Assembly: GCA_937894335.1 (NCBI GenBank)
Contig: CALCRU010000055.1
Location: 71,761-135,760 of the forward strand
Direction of reading: 5' to 3'
DNA: 64,000 bases
Source: an uncultured Treponema sp.
GTDB taxonomy: Bacteria; Spirochaetota; Spirochaetia; Treponematales; Treponemataceae
Positions 16,882 through 24,988 of this stretch are shown here, in pieces; position 1 is the stretch's first letter, and each line of letters opens with the position of its first letter. Below the pieces are notes generated by a model, which saw only the letters and a list, made by a program, of their open reading frames with translations, did no database searches and had not been told where the DNA came from. The translations under genes and the position numbers were made by a program.

Positions 16882-18255
16882 CTATCTAACAATCCAATTT
16901 TCAAATCCAAGAAGACTTCCCCAAATGCAGACCAAGGGCTGGTCCTCCTTAGACAGATCCTGAACGACGGGAACATGCTGTTTTTTGGAACAAGCCTTCC
17001 ATCCGTCCAGAATGCCCTTTATACTACGCATGCTTCCGTCTGCATTCCTTATGCTGTCTCCGCTTATGGGGCTTCGTATGCAAACGGGAAAAGACACGCC
17101 AGAAAGACTTATGCTTTTTCCGCAAGTCTCTTCGCAAAGGAGCATTCCACCCTCTACGCAGTGGGCAGAAAAACAAAAGTCTCCGCAGGAAACACTTCCC
17201 TCTTCCCTAAGTATAGCAGAGAATCCGCTTTCTGTAACTACCCTGCCCTTTTTTTGAAGTACAATTTTTTCTTCGTCAATAAGGGCTTCCAGTAAGCCAG
17301 TTTCGCACCGTCTGCTTTTTCTGTCATCTGCACACAAATGAGCAAAAGTACACAAATCCTGTACAAAAGAAAAAGGAACCCTTTGGGAAAGGGACAGTTC
17401 TTCCAGAGCAAGGTAGACAAGTCTTCTGCCAACAGCCCCACTGGAAGACGCAAAAAGTTTTGTGTCAAAGACTGCCGACTGACCTTCGCCGTTTACCCTT
17501 ACTGCTTTGGAGAAAAGTTCACGGGCAGAAGAAAAAAGAGCTTCGTCATCTTCTGACATTTTTTGTCTTAAGGAAGACAGTGCGTTTTTCCATCCGGGAA
17601 ATTCTTCATCCAACAAAGGAACAACACAAGAGCGTATTCGGTTACGCAAAAAGGTAGTGTCTGCATTCGTGCTGTCTGTTCTATAATCCTGCCCCAGAGC
17701 CTTAAGATATGACTCAACTTCGGTTCGGCTTACATCAAGAAGCGGTCTAATAAAGTTCCCTCTGCGGTAAGGAATGCCCTTTAGTCCTTCGGCGCCGCTT
17801 CCCTGCAAAAAGCGCATAACAAGGGTTTCGGCATTGTCGGATAATGTGTGGGCTGTACAAAGAGCGTCAACTTTGGTTGTCTTTATAAAATTTTCAAATG
17901 CTTCGTAACGGACTGCCCTAGCCGCTTCTTCAAGACCAGTTTTTCTAACCGAGGCAAGTTCGTAAATTCTGTTTTTAGGAATGTCTAAACGGGTACAGGG
18001 AATATTTATGGAGGAACACAAGTTCTGAACAAAAGATGCATCGCCTGAAGTTTCTTCTTCTCTTCGCAGATTGTGGTTTACCGTAATAACTTGAATTTTT
18101 GCAGAGGAAGGTAGAATGTTTTTAAGGGCAAGAAGAAGGCTTACAGAATCCGCACCACCGGAAACCGCTACACCCAGAGAAAGATTTTTGTCCTTTATGT
18201 TGATTCCGCACTTGACTAGGCAGGCAGAAACTTTTTTTTCAAATGCACAGACCAT
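16882..18255 (-). CDS. tilS: tRNA(Ile)-lysidine synthase
   Basis: 457 residues from the ATG at 18255. TilS puts lysidine on C34 of tRNA-Ile(CAU), changing it from Met to Ile reading, and is usually essential. The ATP-pyrophosphatase P-loop SGGADSVSLLLA is at about residue 30, with HNLRREEETSGDASFV, CTAHTLSDNAETLVMR and GIPYRRGNFIRPLLDV all typical. The C-terminal TilS domain is present. A TTG further upstream lies in the rplY terminator and is rejected. No Shine-Dalgarno is seen; TGCTACACT ends 7 bases before the ATG, pointing to a leaderless message starting in the rplY terminator region. Confidence 0.93.
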   Translation of the reverse strand: MVCAFEKKVSACLVKCGINIKDKNLSLGVAVSGGADSVSLLLALKNILPSSAKIQVITVNHNLRREEETSGDASFVQNLCSSINIPCTRLDIPKNRIYELASVRKTGLEEAARAVRYEAFENFIKTTKVDALCTAHTLSDNAETLVMRFLQGSGAEGLKGIPYRRGNFIRPLLDVSRTEVESYLKALGQDYRTDSTNADTTFLRNRIRSCVVPLLDEEFPGWKNALSSLRQKMSEDDEALFSSARELFSKAVRVNGEGQSAVFDTKLFASSSGAVGRRLVYLALEELSLSQRVPFSFVQDLCTFAHLCADDRKSRRCETGLLEALIDEEKIVLQKKGRVVTESGFSAILREEGSVSCGDFCFSAHCVEGGMLLCEETCGKSISLSGVSFPVCIRSPISGDSIRNADGSMRSIKGILDGWKACSKKQHVPVVQDLSKEDQPLVCIWGSLLGFENWIVR

Positions 18256-18262
18256 TTTGAGA

Positions 18263-18271
18263 AGTGTAGCA
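18263..18271 (-). promoter_or_regulatory. Extended -10 of tilS
   Basis: Minus strand TGCTACACT, 7 bases before the tilS ATG and just downstream of the T-run of the rplY terminator. The -35 position falls in the T-run, so the TG extension may replace it. Confidence 0.4.
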
Positions 18272-18278
18272 CATTTGC

Positions 18279-18310
18279 AAAAAAAAAGCACCCTCCCCAA
18301 GGAAGGATGC
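18279..18310 (-). terminator. Intrinsic terminator of rplY
   Basis: Minus strand: GCATCCTTCC, short loop, GGAGGGTGC, then nine T. It is a strong G/C hairpin plus T-run located 43 bases after the rplY stop. Confidence 0.85.
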
Positions 18311-18353
18311 CCTTATGCGGTTAAGCCTAAAGTAGAAAGCTAGCTAACAGCGA

Positions 18354-18908
18354 TTATTTCTTTGGAGGTGCAACAGAAATAATAACATCTTCTGCAGGTG
18401 TCATAACTGTTACCTTGTCGCCCAGGTTAAGGTCTTTAACAAGGAGTTTTTCTCCAATCTTGATTGCAGAAACTTCGGCAACAACTGTTGTAGGAAGATC
18501 CTGAGGAAGTGCCTTAATTTTAATCTGAGGAATGTGCTTTACCATGAATCCGCCCTGAAGAACACCAGCAGGAGTTCCTGAGTAGTGGATTTTGTAAGTA
18601 TAGATTACAGGCTTTGTTCCACTAACAATGTGGAAGTCGGCGTGAAGGTTTTTGTCAGCCTTGATGTCATATTCTGTAGACTGAATGAAAGCCATGTTGT
18701 CCTGACCGTCAATCTTAAGGTTGATAGTTGTTGAAGGGGTGATTGTGCGCCAAACCTTTGAAAATTCCGTAGCATCAATGTCAAGCATAATTGACTCGCC
18801 CTTTTCGTTATACGCAACTGCAGGAAGTCGTCCCTGTGCACGAAGTTTTTTTGCAACTCGCTTACCTGTTTCTTTACGGGTTTTAGCATTGATTACAAAC
18901 TGTTCCAT
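18354..18908 (-). CDS. rplY: Ribosomal protein bL25 (Ctc form)
   Basis: 184 residues, the long Ctc/TL5 form: an N-terminal 5S-rRNA-binding domain (MEQFVINAKTRKETGKRVAKK, with AQGRLPAVAYNEKGES) and the C-terminal beta domain (about 95-184, GGFMVKHIPQIKIKALPQDLP). It binds 5S rRNA in the large subunit. AAGGAGCTT is a good Shine-Dalgarno. It is preceded on the same strand by tRNA-Gln (40 bases) and followed by a strong terminator, so it may be transcribed with the tRNA. Confidence 0.95.
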   Translation of the reverse strand: MEQFVINAKTRKETGKRVAKKLRAQGRLPAVAYNEKGESIMLDIDATEFSKVWRTITPSTTINLKIDGQDNMAFIQSTEYDIKADKNLHADFHIVSGTKPVIYTYKIHYSGTPAGVLQGGFMVKHIPQIKIKALPQDLPTTVVAEVSAIKIGEKLLVKDLNLGDKVTVMTPAEDVIISVAPPKK

Positions 18909-18948
18909 TGTAAGCTCCTTATAAAAAAATTATCAATTGTTTATAAAT

Positions 18949-19021
18949 CTGGGACGGCTGGATTCGAACCAGCGGAATGACGGCACCAAAAGCCGTTGTC
19001 TTACCACTTGACGACGTCCCA
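18949..19021 (-). tRNA. tRNA-Gln (anticodon TTG)
   Basis: Minus strand: acceptor TGGGACG/CGTCCCA starting with the U1 usual for Gln, anticodon arm ACGGC-TTTTGGT-GCCGT giving TTG, T-arm GCTGG-TTCGAAT-CCAGC, discriminator G. It lies between spoVG and rplY. Confidence 0.94.
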
Positions 19022-19058
19022 AAATTGCTACAGTTTATCCAAGACACTGAATGAGGAA

Positions 19059-19346
19059 TTATTCACCATCGGATTTCTCGGAAGAGTCCATTACATGACC
19101 CGCATTGAATTCCGCAAGAATTTTTTCCTGCATTTCGTTCCTGAATTCTGGGCTGACAGGATGCGCCACATCCTTGTACTCGCCTGTTGCCGTCTTGCGA
19201 CTGGGCATTGCGATAAACAGCCCTGTCTTACCTTCGATGATCTTTACGTTATGAACGACAAAGCAGTTGTCAAAGGTAATGGTTACATACGCCTTTAGCT
19301 TTCCTTCATCATCTACCTTACGAATTCTTACATCCGTAACCTGCAT
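19059..19346 (-). CDS. spoVG: SpoVG family RNA/DNA-binding regulator
   Basis: 95 residues from the ATG at 19346, which has GGAAAGG upstream; a GTG 15 bases earlier is rejected. The family pattern is complete: MQVTDVRIRKV, LKAYVTITFDNCFVVHNVKI, then GLFIAMPSRKT and YKDVAHPVSPEFR. In Borrelia and Gram-positive bacteria SpoVG is a site-specific nucleic-acid-binding regulator; in this non-sporulating organism it is presumably a post-transcriptional or transcriptional regulator. It follows ispE by 21 bases, an arrangement also seen in Firmicutes, and is likely co-transcribed. Confidence 0.95.
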   Translation of the reverse strand: MQVTDVRIRKVDDEGKLKAYVTITFDNCFVVHNVKIIEGKTGLFIAMPSRKTATGEYKDVAHPVSPEFRNEMQEKILAEFNAGHVMDSSEKSDGE

Positions 19347-19367
19347 AAGCCTTTCCTCCACTTTATA

Positions 19368-20231
19368 TCAAGAACCCAGGACCATTACCTTCCATTTTTT
19401 GGAAAGTAGTTTCTGAGCTTTTAACGCACGCTCTTTTTCTTCAAAAATACCATACACCGTAGAGCCGGATCCGGACATGTCTGCAAAATCAGCACCATAT
19501 TGATGCAGTTCTGCAAGGGCTTCCCCAATAAGGGGAATCTGTCGGACGACACAGGGCGTAAAATCATTTTTAAAAGTCCAAGCGCGGACGCCCATGGAGT
19601 ACAACCTAGCAAGCGGCAGCCGTACAGTTGTATTATATGTACCATCTTCGTCCACCCATCTGTATGCGTCTGCTGTAGACACAGAAACAGGCGGAAAAAG
19701 CAAAAGCACTGTGTAATCGCTTCTTGGGGGAATTGCAGAAACCCGTTCACCACGGCCTTCTACAATGGCGGCGTAAGGCTTTTTTTCTCCGGCTTCCAAA
19801 AGCGCATGAGTAAAAAAGAAAACATCGCTCCCAACCTTAGATGCTATTGATTCGAAAGAAGTAGCATCTAGATGCGTGCCTAACAAAATGTCAAGGGATT
19901 GTAAAAAAGAAGAAGCATCACTTGAGCCGCCCCCCAATCCACCGCCAGCAGGAATGCGTTTTGTTAGTTTTACAGAAACGCCACGCCTTTCACCGGTCAG
20001 CACGCAGAAAGCTTTGTATGTAACAGTGATTGTGTTTGATAAGGGAAGTTCCATTTCGTCACACTCTACGACACAGGAATCCTTACAGTCCAAAAGGCTT
20101 ACACTAACCAAATCGTAAACCGGCACAGTTGTAAAGATGCTCCGTATGTCATGAAAACCGTCGGAACGCTTCGGCATTACTTCCAAACCGAGGTTTATCT
20201 TTGCCGGCGCACAGACAGTTACACTGTTCAT
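19368..20231 (-). CDS. ispE: 4-diphosphocytidyl-2-C-methyl-D-erythritol kinase
   Basis: 287 residues. IspE phosphorylates CDP-methylerythritol in the non-mevalonate isoprenoid pathway. The GHMP-kinase motifs are present: PAKINLGLEV near the N-terminus, the ATP loop PAGGGLGGGSSDAS near residue 95, and the C-terminal SGSGSTVYGIFE. The ATG has no Shine-Dalgarno. TTGACA (20263-20268), a 17-base spacer and TAAATT (20240-20245) end 8 bases before it, so the message is probably leaderless or nearly so. It leads a short operon with spoVG. Confidence 0.95.
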   Translation of the reverse strand: MNSVTVCAPAKINLGLEVMPKRSDGFHDIRSIFTTVPVYDLVSVSLLDCKDSCVVECDEMELPLSNTITVTYKAFCVLTGERRGVSVKLTKRIPAGGGLGGGSSDASSFLQSLDILLGTHLDATSFESIASKVGSDVFFFTHALLEAGEKKPYAAIVEGRGERVSAIPPRSDYTVLLLFPPVSVSTADAYRWVDEDGTYNTTVRLPLARLYSMGVRAWTFKNDFTPCVVRQIPLIGEALAELHQYGADFADMSGSGSTVYGIFEEKERALKAQKLLSKKWKVMVLGS

Positions 20232-20239
20232 ACGATGTT

Positions 20240-20268
20240 AATTTAACGAAAAAATGCAGGAGTGTCAA
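20240..20268 (-). promoter_or_regulatory. Promoter of ispE-spoVG, leaderless layout
   Basis: Minus strand: consensus TTGACA, 17 bases, TAAATT, then 8 bases and the ispE ATG. Confidence 0.6.
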
Positions 20269-20417
20269 GTTACAAAAGACTGTGTGCAGGGAAACAGGGG
20301 GCTCTCGGGAAAACCAGCCTGTCAAAACGGCTTCCGCATTACACTTGTGCAGATGTTTTACCAGTCGTTTTTCCCTACGCCTGCTTCTCACGCACACGGC
20401 ATTCTTTATCTACACCC

Positions 20418-20446
20418 TTGCCCTCAGCGCAGATGTTTTGTATATT
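20418..20446 (+). promoter_or_regulatory. Promoter of trxA
   Basis: TTGCCC, 17-base spacer, TATATT, about 31 bases before the trxA ATG, which has a strong AAAGGAGG. Confidence 0.55.
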
Positions 20447-20477
20447 TGAAGTGAAAGAAACTTAAAGGAGGCATACT

Positions 20478-20792
20478 ATGGCAATTGCATTGAACGAAAG
20501 CAATTTTAAAAGCGAAGTGCTTGAAAGCACCACCCCCGTACTTGTTGACTTTTGGGCCCCCTGGTGCGGTCCATGCCAAATGATGGGTCCAATTGTGGAA
20601 GAACTGGCAGAAGAGCTTAACGGCAAGATAAAAGTTGGCAAGGTAAATGTGGACGAAAATCCTAACCTCGCTTCCCAGTATGATGTAATGAGCATTCCCT
20701 ACTTTGTTCTGTTCAAAAACGGACAGGTAGTAGCTTCCCAAATAGGTGCCGTAGGAAAAGACGGACTTCTTGAACTAACGGCAAAAGCGTAA
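20478..20792 (+). CDS. trxA: Thioredoxin
   Basis: 104 residues with the redox site FWAPWCGPCQ near residue 30, the cis-Pro region SIPYFVLFKNG and typical N-terminal strand. It reduces disulfides in the cytoplasm. The Shine-Dalgarno AAAGGAGG is strong. The DTW-domain gene follows after 11 bases, so they probably share a transcript. Confidence 0.97.
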   Translation: MAIALNESNFKSEVLESTTPVLVDFWAPWCGPCQMMGPIVEELAEELNGKIKVGKVNVDENPNLASQYDVMSIPYFVLFKNGQVVASQIGAVGKDGLLELTAKA

Positions 20793-20803
20793 GCGTAAAA
20801 AAA

Positions 20804-21529
20804 ATGAGAGAGCTGTGCTTCGACTGTCTTCGTCCCAAACAGTATTGCTACTGCAAATACATTTCGCCGGTTGAATGCGGAATAAAATTCATTTTCCTCA
20901 TGCATCCCAAAGAGGCAAAAAAGCAGAGGACGGGAACAGGACGACTCTCTCATCTGTGTCTTCCCCAAAGTGAAATTCTTGTAGGAATTGACTTTACCAA
21001 TAATGAACATCTTAACAGCCTGATAAATGATCCCAAATATCAGGCCTTTCTTATGTATCCCGGAGAAGATGCCCTTACTGCAAGTTCTTCAAAAATGAGG
21101 GAACTTCTTTGCCCCGAAAGCGACGAAAGTCAGGCTAAAAAAAAGATTCCCCTAATCATCATAATTGATTCAACTTGGTTCTGCTCAAAGAAAATGATAA
21201 AGCAAAGTAAAAACCTTCACACACTACCCAAGCTGTCCTTTAGCGGATCCTACAAAAGCATTTTTACATTCAAGACTGAACCTGAAGAGTACTGCATTTC
21301 CACCATAGAGTCATGCTACTATATGATTAAGGAAATGCAAAAGGAAAACCTGTGTCCCAAAAATGCAGACACTGAGCCCCTCATGACCGTCTTCAAAAAG
21401 ATGATTGTATTTCAGCTCGAAAAGGAAAACGAGAGGATTACCCTAGGTCTGCCCAGTACCCATCCAAAGGATTACAAGTACACAAAAATAAAGGAAATAC
21501 CTAACTTTAATTCTTCCGGCCAGGACTAA
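20804..21529 (+). CDS. DTW-domain protein, likely tRNA-uridine aminocarboxypropyltransferase
   Basis: 241 residues. The N-terminus carries a small Cys cluster (CFDCLRPKQYCYCKY). The centre has the family motif as IIIIDSTWFCSKKM, where DSTW stands for the usual D-T-W, and the C-terminal part has ISTIESCYYMI. DTW proteins (TapT/TuaA type) transfer the aminocarboxypropyl group of S-adenosylmethionine to uridine in tRNA, giving acp3U. It is cytoplasmic and follows trxA. Its last 23 bases overlap the convergent lipoprotein gene. Confidence 0.78.
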   Translation: MRELCFDCLRPKQYCYCKYISPVECGIKFIFLMHPKEAKKQRTGTGRLSHLCLPQSEILVGIDFTNNEHLNSLINDPKYQAFLMYPGEDALTASSSKMRELLCPESDESQAKKKIPLIIIIDSTWFCSKKMIKQSKNLHTLPKLSFSGSYKSIFTFKTEPEEYCISTIESCYYMIKEMQKENLCPKNADTEPLMTVFKKMIVFQLEKENERITLGLPSTHPKDYKYTKIKEIPNFNSSGQD

Positions 21530-22607
21530 AACCCTTTGTTCCTGTAACAAACCAGTCTCTTGCAGAAGAAGAAAAACCTTCGCAATCAAGAAGTTCCACG
21601 CCCTTACGGCTTAGCGACTTTGTTGCGGCTGTTTTAAGTTCTGTAATGTTTGCGGCAGTTTCAAAAGTGCAGGAAGCCTCGCCCTCCAAGTTACACCACA
21701 GCATAGACTCTTCCACTTCCGCAGCAAGGGACTGGCAGTAACTTTTCCACTGGCTTTCTTTGTCGTCAGTTCTGTAGGCAACCGCATCAATAATACGACC
21801 GCCACTGTTCATGTCCCTTAAGACAAGAATGTCTGTAGCGGCAAGAATCTTTTCGCAGTAGGGAGCCCAAAAGTCACGAGCTGTAGAAAGGCATTCATCC
21901 GCCCTTACAGAAGAAAGTCCTAGGTTAGAACCTGTTTCGTCTACGGCACCGCTGTCGGCTACATCGTTTTCTGTGGGAGTCTGAAGATGAAGGACAATGT
22001 ATTCACCCTTTTTAACTTCGCAGGGAGGAAAGGCGTATTTTTTCTTACCAGCCTTTGAAGCGTTCTCAAACACAAGTCCGCTCAGGTTTCCTCCGGTAAG
22101 AACATAAAATTCCACATACTCGCTTCTTCCGTCCTGATTTTTCCAGTTGTTTCTTAGTTCAGAAAATGCAAGAACTGGAACATGTTCGTTAAAGCCGTTT
22201 ACAGGAATGCTAAAAGTAAGGGTGTTTCCCCTTCTGTCTGCAATTTCTCCAGCAAGAACAAATTTTGCCCCTACTTCCAGATTCTCTGTACTTTCCACAA
22301 TAATTTTTTTTCCCTCTCCATCATCCTCAGTAAAGAAGCTTACCTCCATGTCGCCTATGTCTCCAGAAGATTCCACCCGTGACAGGGAAACAAAGCGAGC
22401 CTCCACAGGTTTGGAAAAGGAAAGTTCCACCCGGGAAGGAGATGTTACCCCACAGGAAGAAAGAGCTGGAACCGAAAAGTCACCAGATAAAAGTTCTAGA
22501 GACTCGTGGGAAGAGCGACACCCTGCAGGAACAAGGGAAAGAAGTACGAGGAAAAAACACAAAAGTGAAATTGAAATTGTTTTTGCCAGATTTTTCAACA
22601 CATTCAT
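21507..22607 (-). CDS. Lipoprotein with lamin-tail-like region
   Basis: 366 residues from the ATG at 22607, which has GGAGG 4 bases upstream; an upstream ATG at 22646 is rejected. The signal peptide ends in VPAGC, a good lipobox. After an Ig-like segment with FSVPALSSCGVTSPSRVEL, the region near 170-310 (VLAFSELRNNWKNQDG, YVEFYVLTGGNLSGLVFEN, YIVLHLQT, DAVAYRTDD) looks like a lamin-tail domain, a beta-sandwich common in bacterial surface proteins. The exact role is unknown; it is presumably anchored in the inner or outer membrane facing the periplasm. It follows the DUF2259 protein by 71 bases. Confidence 0.65.
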   Translation of the reverse strand: MNVLKNLAKTISISLLCFFLVLLSLVPAGCRSSHESLELLSGDFSVPALSSCGVTSPSRVELSFSKPVEARFVSLSRVESSGDIGDMEVSFFTEDDGEGKKIIVESTENLEVGAKFVLAGEIADRRGNTLTFSIPVNGFNEHVPVLAFSELRNNWKNQDGRSEYVEFYVLTGGNLSGLVFENASKAGKKKYAFPPCEVKKGEYIVLHLQTPTENDVADSGAVDETGSNLGLSSVRADECLSTARDFWAPYCEKILAATDILVLRDMNSGGRIIDAVAYRTDDKESQWKSYCQSLAAEVEESMLWCNLEGEASCTFETAANITELKTAATKSLSRKGVELLDCEGFSSSARDWFVTGTKGFSPGRKN

Positions 22608-22678
22608 ATAACCTCCGTGAACACCGAATTTTTTTTCGGCATTCACTTAAGTATATGAACGGTTTTACAAAAATTGCA

Positions 22679-23392
22679 CTAAAACAGGCGGATTGTTTCT
22701 ACCATGTAGCGAATTGAAGTGCCAGTCTCGTCTTCCAGAGTTTTTTCTACTATAAAAACAAGGCTTTTTCCGCTTGCGTCGGTAAAGATGCTGTTGATTT
22801 TGTATGCGCTAATGCCCTTGCGCCTTATGTCGGGAGTACCAACTTTGTATGAGCCAAGGACTTTTCCGTTCTGGTCACGCTTTTCCAGATTGATGTAAAA
22901 CGAAGAAGTAAGGTTTTTGCCTGAACCGTAGAATGTGGGAACCAACTTGATGTAGTAGTAGACAGAAACAGAGTCTGTGGAAGATTCAAAGTCTTTAAAC
23001 ACTATTTCGTCAGTACCCTTCTTGCTTTCGCTGTCGCACACATACAGGAGGGTGGCGGCACTTGCAGGCTTAGCATTGTATTTTGCAGTCTTCCACTGGG
23101 TGTTTTTTACCAGAGATTCATAAGCCTCTTTGCCAGACTGTTTTTCAGTGGCAGAAGAAGGAGAGGTCTTGTACACTTCGTTGGGAACATAGTCATTTTT
23201 TACGACATCAACGGTATAGATTTCCGCCCATGCCTGAAATGTAACATCCGTTTTTCCATACTGACCAAACAGATAGGTAAGCCCGTCCTCCGAAAATCCT
23301 ATGTCGTTGAACACAGCGGCATCTCCTGCAAATACAAACTGAGGAGCTGCACAAAGGGCAACCATCGCAAGAAAAACGCCTATTCGCTTCAT
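22679..23392 (-). CDS. Predicted secreted protein, DUF2259-like
   Basis: 237 residues with a clear signal peptide (MKRIGVFLAMVALCAAPQFVFAG). The mature protein starts DAAVFNDIGFSEDGLTYLFG then QYGKTDVTFQAWAEIYTVDV, which resembles DUF2259 (PF10016), a family of small periplasmic beta-rich proteins. GGGAGGAATCT is a strong Shine-Dalgarno. No catalytic residue can be named. It may be co-transcribed with the downstream lipoprotein. Confidence 0.6.
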   Translation of the reverse strand: MKRIGVFLAMVALCAAPQFVFAGDAAVFNDIGFSEDGLTYLFGQYGKTDVTFQAWAEIYTVDVVKNDYVPNEVYKTSPSSATEKQSGKEAYESLVKNTQWKTAKYNAKPASAATLLYVCDSESKKGTDEIVFKDFESSTDSVSVYYYIKLVPTFYGSGKNLTSSFYINLEKRDQNGKVLGSYKVGTPDIRRKGISAYKINSIFTDASGKSLVFIVEKTLEDETGTSIRYMVETIRLF

Positions 23393-23493
23393 AGATTCCT
23401 CCCGAAATCAAAAAATTCCTACTGTTTCAATTATCGGCTTCCTATGCACCTTACTTTAATGCAAAAACTGTATGCTAGGTCTGCACATTCTTG

Positions 23494-23522
23494 TTGCAAA
23501 TTTCTTCTGTGTGTTGTATCCT
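23494..23522 (+). promoter_or_regulatory. Promoter with leaderless layout before the 23529 gene
   Basis: TTGCAA, 17-base spacer, TATCCT, then six bases (AACGGC) and the ATG at 23529. It also argues that 23529, not the earlier ATG at 23472, is the start. Confidence 0.6.
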
Positions 23523-23528
23523 AACGGC

Positions 23529-24356
23529 ATGACGCTTAAAAACCGTAACCGCGTGTATTTTATTGCTTCCCTGCTTACCACCGTGCTTGTGGCCTACTAT
23601 GCTGGCATTTTCCTTTACGCCGCATTTAGGGGACAGATTATTCCTCCACAGAATCCGGTGCGCCTTGTTCCCCATATTTCAGAGCATATCCTATTCCGTT
23701 ACGAATTTCCTGCAAGCATAGCGTCGGTCTTTATATTCATCATTTATGTTCCTATAATTTCCCTTGTAATTGCCCGGGGATTTGGAAATACTCAGGCCTT
23801 GGAACTGGTATACTTTGGCGGATTTGTAATTGCCTGCATGGCAGAAGGAATAAGGCTTCTGCTTCCCCTCTTCGGACTCTGGCAGAGCTATTCAATTCTT
23901 CTTGTACTTACGGGACGAATCATAATCGGAGGGCGGCTTCTTGCCTTTACAAGTTTTCTTTTTGCAACCCTCTTTAACGAGACAAACCAAAGGCAGAATG
24001 CGGAACAGAATTTTTCAATCATGCTGTTGGTTTCATTTTTTATCGGAGTTATAATGCCCCTTGAAACAACCCAGACATCTTCCGCTTGCACAGTCATTTG
24101 GGGATACGGCACTCTTTTTCTTGTAATAAGGCTCTGTCTTTTTATTCTTACGGAAGTTACGCTGATTATAAACGCCATAACAAAATCAAACAAGGAACTT
24201 ATAAAGACAGCCATTGCCTACCCTTTCCTTATGGCAGGATACAGTATTCTTGGCATTACGGACAACTTTATCATGCTAGGGTCAGGGGCTGTTTTTCTCC
24301 TTATAGGAACAGTTCTCTACCTTAAGTCAATCCACTCAATCTACATGTGGCACTAG
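23529..24356 (+). CDS. Multi-pass membrane protein of unknown function
   Basis: 275 residues, start chosen at 23529 because a promoter ends 6 bases upstream; a longer frame begins at 23472. About seven hydrophobic segments are visible, such as VYFIASLLTTVLVAYYAGIF, VFIFIIYVPIISLVIA, FSIMLLVSFFIGVIMPL, YGTLFLVIRLCLFILTEV and AVFLLIGTVLYL. No conserved motif is recognised. It converges with the polyprenol-kinase-like gene, overlapping it by 4 bases. Confidence 0.65.
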   Translation: MTLKNRNRVYFIASLLTTVLVAYYAGIFLYAAFRGQIIPPQNPVRLVPHISEHILFRYEFPASIASVFIFIIYVPIISLVIARGFGNTQALELVYFGGFVIACMAEGIRLLLPLFGLWQSYSILLVLTGRIIIGGRLLAFTSFLFATLFNETNQRQNAEQNFSIMLLVSFFIGVIMPLETTQTSSACTVIWGYGTLFLVIRLCLFILTEVTLIINAITKSNKELIKTAIAYPFLMAGYSILGITDNFIMLGSGAVFLLIGTVLYLKSIHSIYMWH

Positions 24357-24988
24357 AGAAGAAGCTGGGCTACTCCACCAAGAATTACAGGAATCAGTAT
24401 GTTGTCAAAGTCCTTAAGGGGAAGCATTTCTATGAACATGCCCAAAGATGCGACAATAAGGGCTACAGTTGAATTTTTAGTTGCAAGAAAACAGGAAATA
24501 AATATGGCGGCAAAACAGGTAAGACTTCCTGCAACAGTTTTTCCCTTTGTAAGAGGAATGGTTACCCTTCCAAAAAGTCGGCCTGCAAGAGAAGCAAGAC
24601 CGTCACCAAAAGACAGGGCGTAGATCCCCACGGAACAGGGAAGTTCTTTCCACAAAAGGGCCGCCCCCAAAATTCCCAAAACCAAAGTGACGGGTCCAAG
24701 AACAAATTTGTTTTCGTCTCGCTTACGGGCTGCGGCTGCAGTTATTGCAGAAATTAGCGGAATGGTTACACCCTTAAGCCTAAGCAATTCCGAAAGAGAA
24801 TAGAGCACAAGGGCAAGTCCCAAAGCAAAAAGGACAGGAATCTTTGCATAATGAAGAAGAAGCGGAACAAATGCAGAACAAAGGTGAATGGACTTTCTAA
24901 AGACTTCCTTTCTAAGAACAATGGCATTCTGACGCTTTTCTATTCCTTCGCGTGCAGACTGATGCCTGAACGAAATGCGCCTACTCAA
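24353..24988 (-). CDS. Dolichol/phytol kinase-like CTP-dependent membrane protein
   Basis: 211 residues with six or so membrane segments. The family signature is in the second half: ALSFGDGLASLAGRLFG followed by KTVAGSLTCF, the CTP-binding pattern shared by dolichol kinase (Sec59), phytol/farnesol kinase (VTE5) and CDP-diglyceride synthases. The N-terminus has LRKEVFRKSIHLCSAFVPLL, with the K-x-x-H region typical of the kinase branch. It probably phosphorylates a lipid alcohol in the inner membrane. The start appears to be TTG at 24988, which overlaps the end of flcA (TTTGAGTAG), so translation is likely coupled to flcA. Confidence 0.75.
   Translation of the reverse strand: MSRRISFRHQSAREGIEKRQNAIVLRKEVFRKSIHLCSAFVPLLLHYAKIPVLFALGLALVLYSLSELLRLKGVTIPLISAITAAAARKRDENKFVLGPVTLVLGILGAALLWKELPCSVGIYALSFGDGLASLAGRLFGRVTIPLTKGKTVAGSLTCFAAIFISCFLATKNSTVALIVASLGMFIEMLPLKDFDNILIPVILGGVAQLLL

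Noticed and set aside
20232..20477. Possible riboswitch or small gene between ispE and trxA
   Set aside because: The 246 bases hold the two promoters; only weak hairpins and short frames without ribosome sites were seen.
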